Source of the DNA: Zanthoxylum bungeanum
Taxonomy: Eukaryota > Streptophyta > Magnoliopsida > Sapindales > Rutaceae
Direction of reading: 5' to 3'
Assembly: GCA_019454045.1 (NCBI GenBank)
Contig: SKCR01025357.1
Coordinates: 1 to 64,000 of the forward strand
DNA: 64,000 nucleotides
Shown here piece by piece: positions 59,195-64,000 of this stretch (positions are counted from its first letter, which is position 1; the number at the start of each line of letters is the position of its first letter). The translations under genes and the position numbers were made by a program. Below the pieces are notes generated by a model, which did not search any database, was not told where the DNA came from, and saw only the letters and a list, made by a program, of their open reading frames with translations.

Positions 59195-61730
59195 TGTTAG
59201 TGTTGGTGCTCGGAGTGCCAATCCGGATCGTATTTATGTCCGATTCATAAATACGAGCAATACTATTTTCCATAATATTACTTAATTATTGGTAGCACCT
59301 TGTCTTTTATACGCTTATTCGATCTAATTATGATTAGATATCTGATTACGATTAGATCGAAACTGAATCTGGTTCAGTGATACATGTATAATAGACAAAG
59401 ACCCTAGGATTTACAATATAGTGCGCAGTTACAACGTAGTTTGTAATTGACATTGGGAAGCACACTATAAGATGTATATCCTTAAATAAAGTTCCTGGTC
59501 AAGATTTGCTAACACGGGTCGGTTAGTAAAATCCGCTGAGACCAGTACATGTCGTATATCGTGACTTGGTCTGATGGTTTATCCCAATGAACCATGAGTC
59601 TCAGAAGACTTGTATAGACATGTAGGTGTTTATTTGATAAGACACTGAACGAAACACTGAATGTTTCCTAATATATGGTACACCAACGTCAACATGAACC
59701 TTCTCGAGTTGAGCGAGCATAGTGGTCCTTTGACTTGAGATACCACAGTGGAATATATGAGTTATCCTCCACACTTTGATTGCAGTCACGTCACCGATCT
59801 ATTTAGATCAGACCTCTGCCTGTTCGTTAGGTGTGGACTGATGCTCATGATATCCAGTGTGGATCAAGATAGGATCCGTCAGTCCTGTGTACAGGGCATA
59901 GGCATCCGCACATGTTTACGATCTAGTAAATCCATGGCCGTGGTATAACTTCGGAAATCAGTTCCGAGTGCTATTTAGAGATCGTAAATTAAAAGTCAAA
60001 TGTATTATACCGAATGGATTTGACGTTTTCATCTATATCCCAAGTATAATACGGATAGCTTGTGACGAAGGGATTATACGTATGCAATGACGTCGGCTTG
60101 TATAGTTTAGTGAGATTATCTGTGGTCGTTATAATCCATGAATGGGTGGATTATGGACATAAAAATAGATTTCGTGATGGATAAACCTAAACTTAGAGAG
60201 TCCCACAATATGAAGTGTACTTGTTGAGCACTTGGGCAACGCGATATGAATAATACGGATTATTCATAATACTTCATCGGATTAAATGAGTTAATTTGGA
60301 TCGTTTAATCGGTTAAATGATAACACATGCATTAGAGGATTTTATCCGTTAATAATTATTGTGTATTTTTATTTGATACATAATACGATTAGATACACAT
60401 TAATTATTCATCAAATGAGATTTTTACACATGTCATAAATATATGTATTTGTTATTTATTGTAAATAAAATACATATATAATAATAATTACATTAATTAA
60501 TTATTTGGATATTTAACTGTTAAATATTTGAATTGTTAATTAATAAACTTTTTCCATAAATGTTATGGAATTTGTCCATTTATTATTGGAACAAATGGCA
60601 TCAATTAATTAAACTTGATGTGTGCAATGTTGATTGGATTACATAAAGTTTAATTTATATTTAATTAGATTAAATGTGCTAAAGGACCAAAATACCTTTG
60701 TTGACCTTGTCAAAGTCGGTCATGAGCTTCTTTATAAGATAAAAAAATTTCACTTCTTCTAAGTGGTTGCCATGGCCGAACACCTCAAATAAAATGGGTT
60801 TCAAATATTGTTTGATAAATCCATGAAGAATTGAAGTAAAAAATCAAGAAAAAGACTAAGGATTTATGAGATTTAAGGTAAGTCTTCAAAACCCTAAGCT
60901 TGGAAATTTGATTTCTTGTTTCTTGATGATTTAGAAATGTTCTAGGGTTTTTTTCAATTCTGAATTTTTGGGGCTTTTTGTTGTGGATGATGGATTGGAA
61001 GTATGTGTGCATGCGTGAAGTATATTTGGATGCAATTACTGTAATTAGTGTCCAATTTGATCAATTATTGATGAGTTGCTATTCTAGAGTGTTATGACCA
61101 CTCTTGTGACACCTAAAATTGTTCTTGGGTTGTTCATATGTGGTGACTTTGGTTGGTGTTATGATTAATTAGATTAATCTTGAAAATTTGGATTTAAATC
61201 ATGAAAATTGGAATTTTTGGTTTCTGGATGAGATTCTATAAAACTGGAAATTTTATGATTAATTTGATGTCATATAAATATAATGGATGTGTTTTGGGAG
61301 TTGGAAAAATTGCCGGATAGTATTTCGGAGTTGAAATAAGCGAAAATAGCCAAAAATGGCATTACCGGGTGGATTTTGAGCCAACCGAGTGACGACTGTT
61401 CAAATAGTGTGTTCATCACTGTTCGGGAAGCCCATGAACTGCCCTGACACTATTGGGGCTGACCTAGGTAGTCCCCATAAGTGTCGGGTGGTCGGTTCAA
61501 TTAAAAACGTGTTTTGCGTCATTTTATGGAAAACTATTTTTTAAAAAGTTTCACGACGGTTCAACCTAATTTATGTTGATATTTGATATTGAATAAATAG
61601 GTTTAGGTGAAATATGACTAAATTATTCATATTAGATATTGAATAATTTATTCAGTAATCTGAAAAAGTTTTAAATTACGATTTCGCCCGAACCGCGCTT
61701 CCTCTGCGCCCATCGCCCAAAACCCCAACA
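59195..61730 (+). repeat. X LTR copy C (2,536 bp)
   Basis: The most complete X LTR: TGTTAGTGTTGG to ACCCCAACA, followed by PBS TGGTATCAGAGC at 61735-61746 (initiator tRNA-Met type). Confidence 0.88.
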
Positions 61731-62030
61731 AAAATGGTATCAGAGCGGGTCTGATGCTTCATCCATTACATTATTCATGCTTGATATTTGATATTTAATC
61801 CAATTTTAATGCTTGCACATGCTTGTAATCTAGATATGTTTCTTTACTTTTCGGTTCTACGTTAACGAAAATGTAATTGAAATTTAATAGTTAAATTGTG
61901 TTATCTTTTCTAAGGTAGAATTGAAATATTTAGAAAATGATTTAGATTAAATTCTGCATTTGATGTAGATTATAGCTTCCAGTGGAAAATCTCCATTTTT
62001 AAATATGGTTGTAAAGTAATGTGTATTGGA
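61731..62030 (+). other. start of X internal region C
   Basis: PBS and about 280 bp of leader matching 36870-37130, cut at 62030 (TTGGA) by the next element. Confidence 0.8.
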
Positions 62031-64000
62031 TGTTGGGTTTTCTAGGTCAAACCAAGATCAATTAAGCAAGAAATAATGTGAATACAACAAAGTAAGAATG
62101 CGGAAAATACTCACTTTGATCGGTTTTAGATGTAGGAGATAACAAAAATTCCAAGCCTTTGTGTTGTGCTCCAAGCTCCCCTTTGATGTATGTAAAGCTT
62201 CCAAGCATCTCCTTGAATTCCAAACTCATGAATATGTTTCCATATCACCTTTTTAAGACTCTTTATGTGCTAGCAATGGAAAATTTTGCAACAAAAATTT
62301 CCACTTATCATTGTGTGACTCTCGGCCAAGCCAAGAGAAGAGAGGGAGAGAGGCAACTCTCGGTTTTTGAGAGAAAAGAGAGGAAGAGAGATTTGATTTT
62401 GGGGTTGTGTAATTGTAATTGATTTTCCAAAAAACAATTCCCTTTTACCAAAACCATGTTTGGTAAATGTCATTCCAAATGACAAAAGGTGTCTTACAAG
62501 TTACCAAAATAAATCTTCACCAACTTCCATCACCAAAAGTAAATAAAGTGACAAGTGAGGTGACTTGTGATGTGACTTGTGGGCCCCACTTGATTCAAAA
62601 TCCGAGTAGGCCCGCAACATATCCCGGGCTCGGGTTCGCTAATTCCGAATTAACGAATTTTCTGTTGCAACGTAAGTAAATCAAATTTAATTAAATAATT
62701 ATGCCTAGCAAAATTTCTATTCACGTCGCTCGCGAATTAATTCTAAATTAATTCGTTCGCCCAAATTAAAATCCAATTTTAATTCCGTTATGAAATCTAA
62801 TTTCATATAATATATCGAATATATTATTTTATTGATTAATTTCGAATTAATCGTTCTCTCTCTTCTAATTAAATTTTATCCCAGATAAAATCTCTCCGCA
62901 ATTAATCTTAGATTAATTTTCTCTCTTATCTAATTAATCCCAGATTAATTATGTTTGAGTCATACGTCATCGGTGAATCTTCGGGAAGCGACCTATGAGA
63001 TCTCTGGATATGTTGGCAGTAAATCCGATCATCGGAGTATCCGAATACGTGCGTACCTAGTACCACGTTCTTACCGATTTACAAGACATGGTTGGCTTCT
63101 AGCAAAGCATTGTGCCTACCAAATTCTCCAGAAATATTCTTTTAAGGAATATGTAATCTTTGTCAGGCGTAGTATACGTAGTATTGCGTATTGCGTATTG
63201 CGATCCAGTATCGGATGTCACATGCTAGGCCTGAGGCTGGAATTATGTCTGCCCCGTACGAAGCATATATCGGATCTCTAGTAACTAGTCTCTATAATGT
63301 GATAAACATGACCTAGTCATATTATCCCAATGACTGCAGTACTTAAGAGTACTAGTTCCGTATCCTACGTGATCATCATCTCCATATGACTGAAGTGATA
63401 CTTCCATCTTGACATCACACCCAATACACTACGATTCTCAATATACCCAGAAGAGGCGTACACAGAAACTGTTAAAGCCCCGGATGACCAAAACCAAAGT
63501 ATATTGATTGTCGCAAGTATTAGCGATGCAAGTCTCAGGTTAAGACCAAATACACCTACCCTGATTCGGACTTCTATAGACACATAGTCATACTATCAAT
63601 GGAAATCTGAGGGGTCTATCCAGAGCGAAGCTGTTTCCGTACCATCGGTAAACACAACCTCATATTACACTTGCATAAGTATCCAATACTTAAATATATG
63701 ATAACTATGCCGTTATGCTCCCACAACGCGCACAAGTGCAATACTAGTCTATTCCGCATTATCGATGTCCAATCTCGATAATACTACGACTAGGGATATT
63801 TTAATGATTAAACCTTAGTGGATTAATACTGTCTCATATCTTATTAATCCGGAACTAATCATATGGACTTTTATCATTTATGTATCTTGGTAATCCAAAT
63901 ACAAATGATAAAAGAGCAATTTCCTTTGTCACATAGTTAATTTATACAACAACACCATGTTATGTACAAATAGTAATGCTATGGGTCACAATTGTCCAAT
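62031..64000 (-). mobile_element. Y-family copia LTR, minus orientation, running off the window
   Basis: Starts TGTTGGGTTT, the reverse complement of a Y-type LTR end. It proceeds through the hairpin chain (about 62640-62960) to GTCACAATTGTCC at 63986, equivalent to the first bases of a Y LTR. Strongly diverged from the two LTRs of copia Y. It is nearly a complete LTR, but whether it is solo or part of an element cannot be told here. Confidence 0.85.

Larger units (their letters stand above)
34335..62030 (+). mobile_element. non-coding copia-like element X, shared-LTR tandem (3 LTRs, 2 full internals)
   Basis: LTR copies start at 34335 (A), 41072 (B) and 59195 (C), all with TGTTAG-GTTGGTGCTCGG-type heads. 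B and C are preceded by a PPT-like GTGGGAGAAAT; A is not, so A is the outer 5' end. PBS TGGTATCAGA follows B (53456) and C (61735). Internal A (36861-41071) and internal B (53452-59194, after removing an insertion) are homologous along their length and have no coding capacity. This fits a large non-autonomous retrotransposon derivative repeated head to tail with shared LTRs. B is interrupted by copia Y (42856-52695) and a solo LTR (53995-56165). C is cut at 62031. Confidence 0.82.

Noticed and set aside
1..64000. Host protein-coding genes, tRNA or rRNA genes
   Set aside because: Every recognisable coding piece belongs to a retrotransposon or, for the LOG-like frame, lies inside one. PBS sequences resemble tRNA ends only over 12-18 bases, with no tRNA body.

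Overview
The window is a block of nested LTR retrotransposons from a dicot-like plant nuclear genome. I see no intact host gene, rRNA or tRNA. The plant assignment rests on four things: Tat-type and Athila-type Ty3/gypsy polyproteins, primer-binding sites that fit plant tRNA ends, Ty1/copia polyproteins, and an embedded plant-type LONELY GUY (LOG) reading frame. Almost every coding part carries stops or frameshifts, as expected in old heterochromatic or pericentromeric DNA.

Layout. (1) 1-254 is the end of a plus-oriented LTR inserted into the next element. (2) 255-12833 is a minus-strand Ty3/gypsy element of the Tat/Ogre type: truncated 3' LTR, 3' UTR minisatellite, decayed gag-pro-RT-RNaseH-archaeal-type RNaseH-integrase, and a 2.9-kb 5' LTR. 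(3) It sits inside the 5' LTR of a plus-strand Athila-type element (12834-24179). Downstream of its integrase, where Athila relatives carry an env-like gene, this element has two accessory frames: an unknown basic, cysteine-bearing protein (19596-20145) and an intron-free LOG-like cytokinin-activating enzyme frame broken by a single stop (20396-21049). (4) A Ty1/copia gag remnant, split between 24180-24625 and 34242-34334, is the oldest layer. It is interrupted by (5) a minus-strand Tat element of the Grande/Retand kind (24626-34241). That element has lost most of protease and all of RT, but keeps a three-exon accessory gene on the opposite strand with its own TATA box, paired E2F-like sites and an upstream 111-bp tandem array. 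(6) 34335 onwards is a non-coding copia-like element, here called X, arranged LTR-internal-LTR-internal-LTR. (7) The second X LTR is interrupted by a nearly full-length Ty1/copia element, here called Y (42856-52695), with a perfect 5-bp target duplication. (8) The second X internal region is interrupted by a solo Athila-family LTR (53995-56165), also with a perfect target duplication. (9) The third X copy is cut at 62031 by a minus-oriented Y-family LTR that runs to the window end.

Most notable: the captured LOG-like frame next to an unknown accessory frame in an Athila-type element; a chain of nine short-loop hairpins in Y-family LTRs, whose stems persist in a diverged third copy while loops change; the shared-LTR tandem arrangement of non-coding X with leader motifs in common with autonomous Y; and the antisense accessory gene with E2F-like promoter palindromes. 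Family names come from motif recognition by eye. Element boundaries come from LTR comparison within the window, PBS/PPT positions and target duplications.
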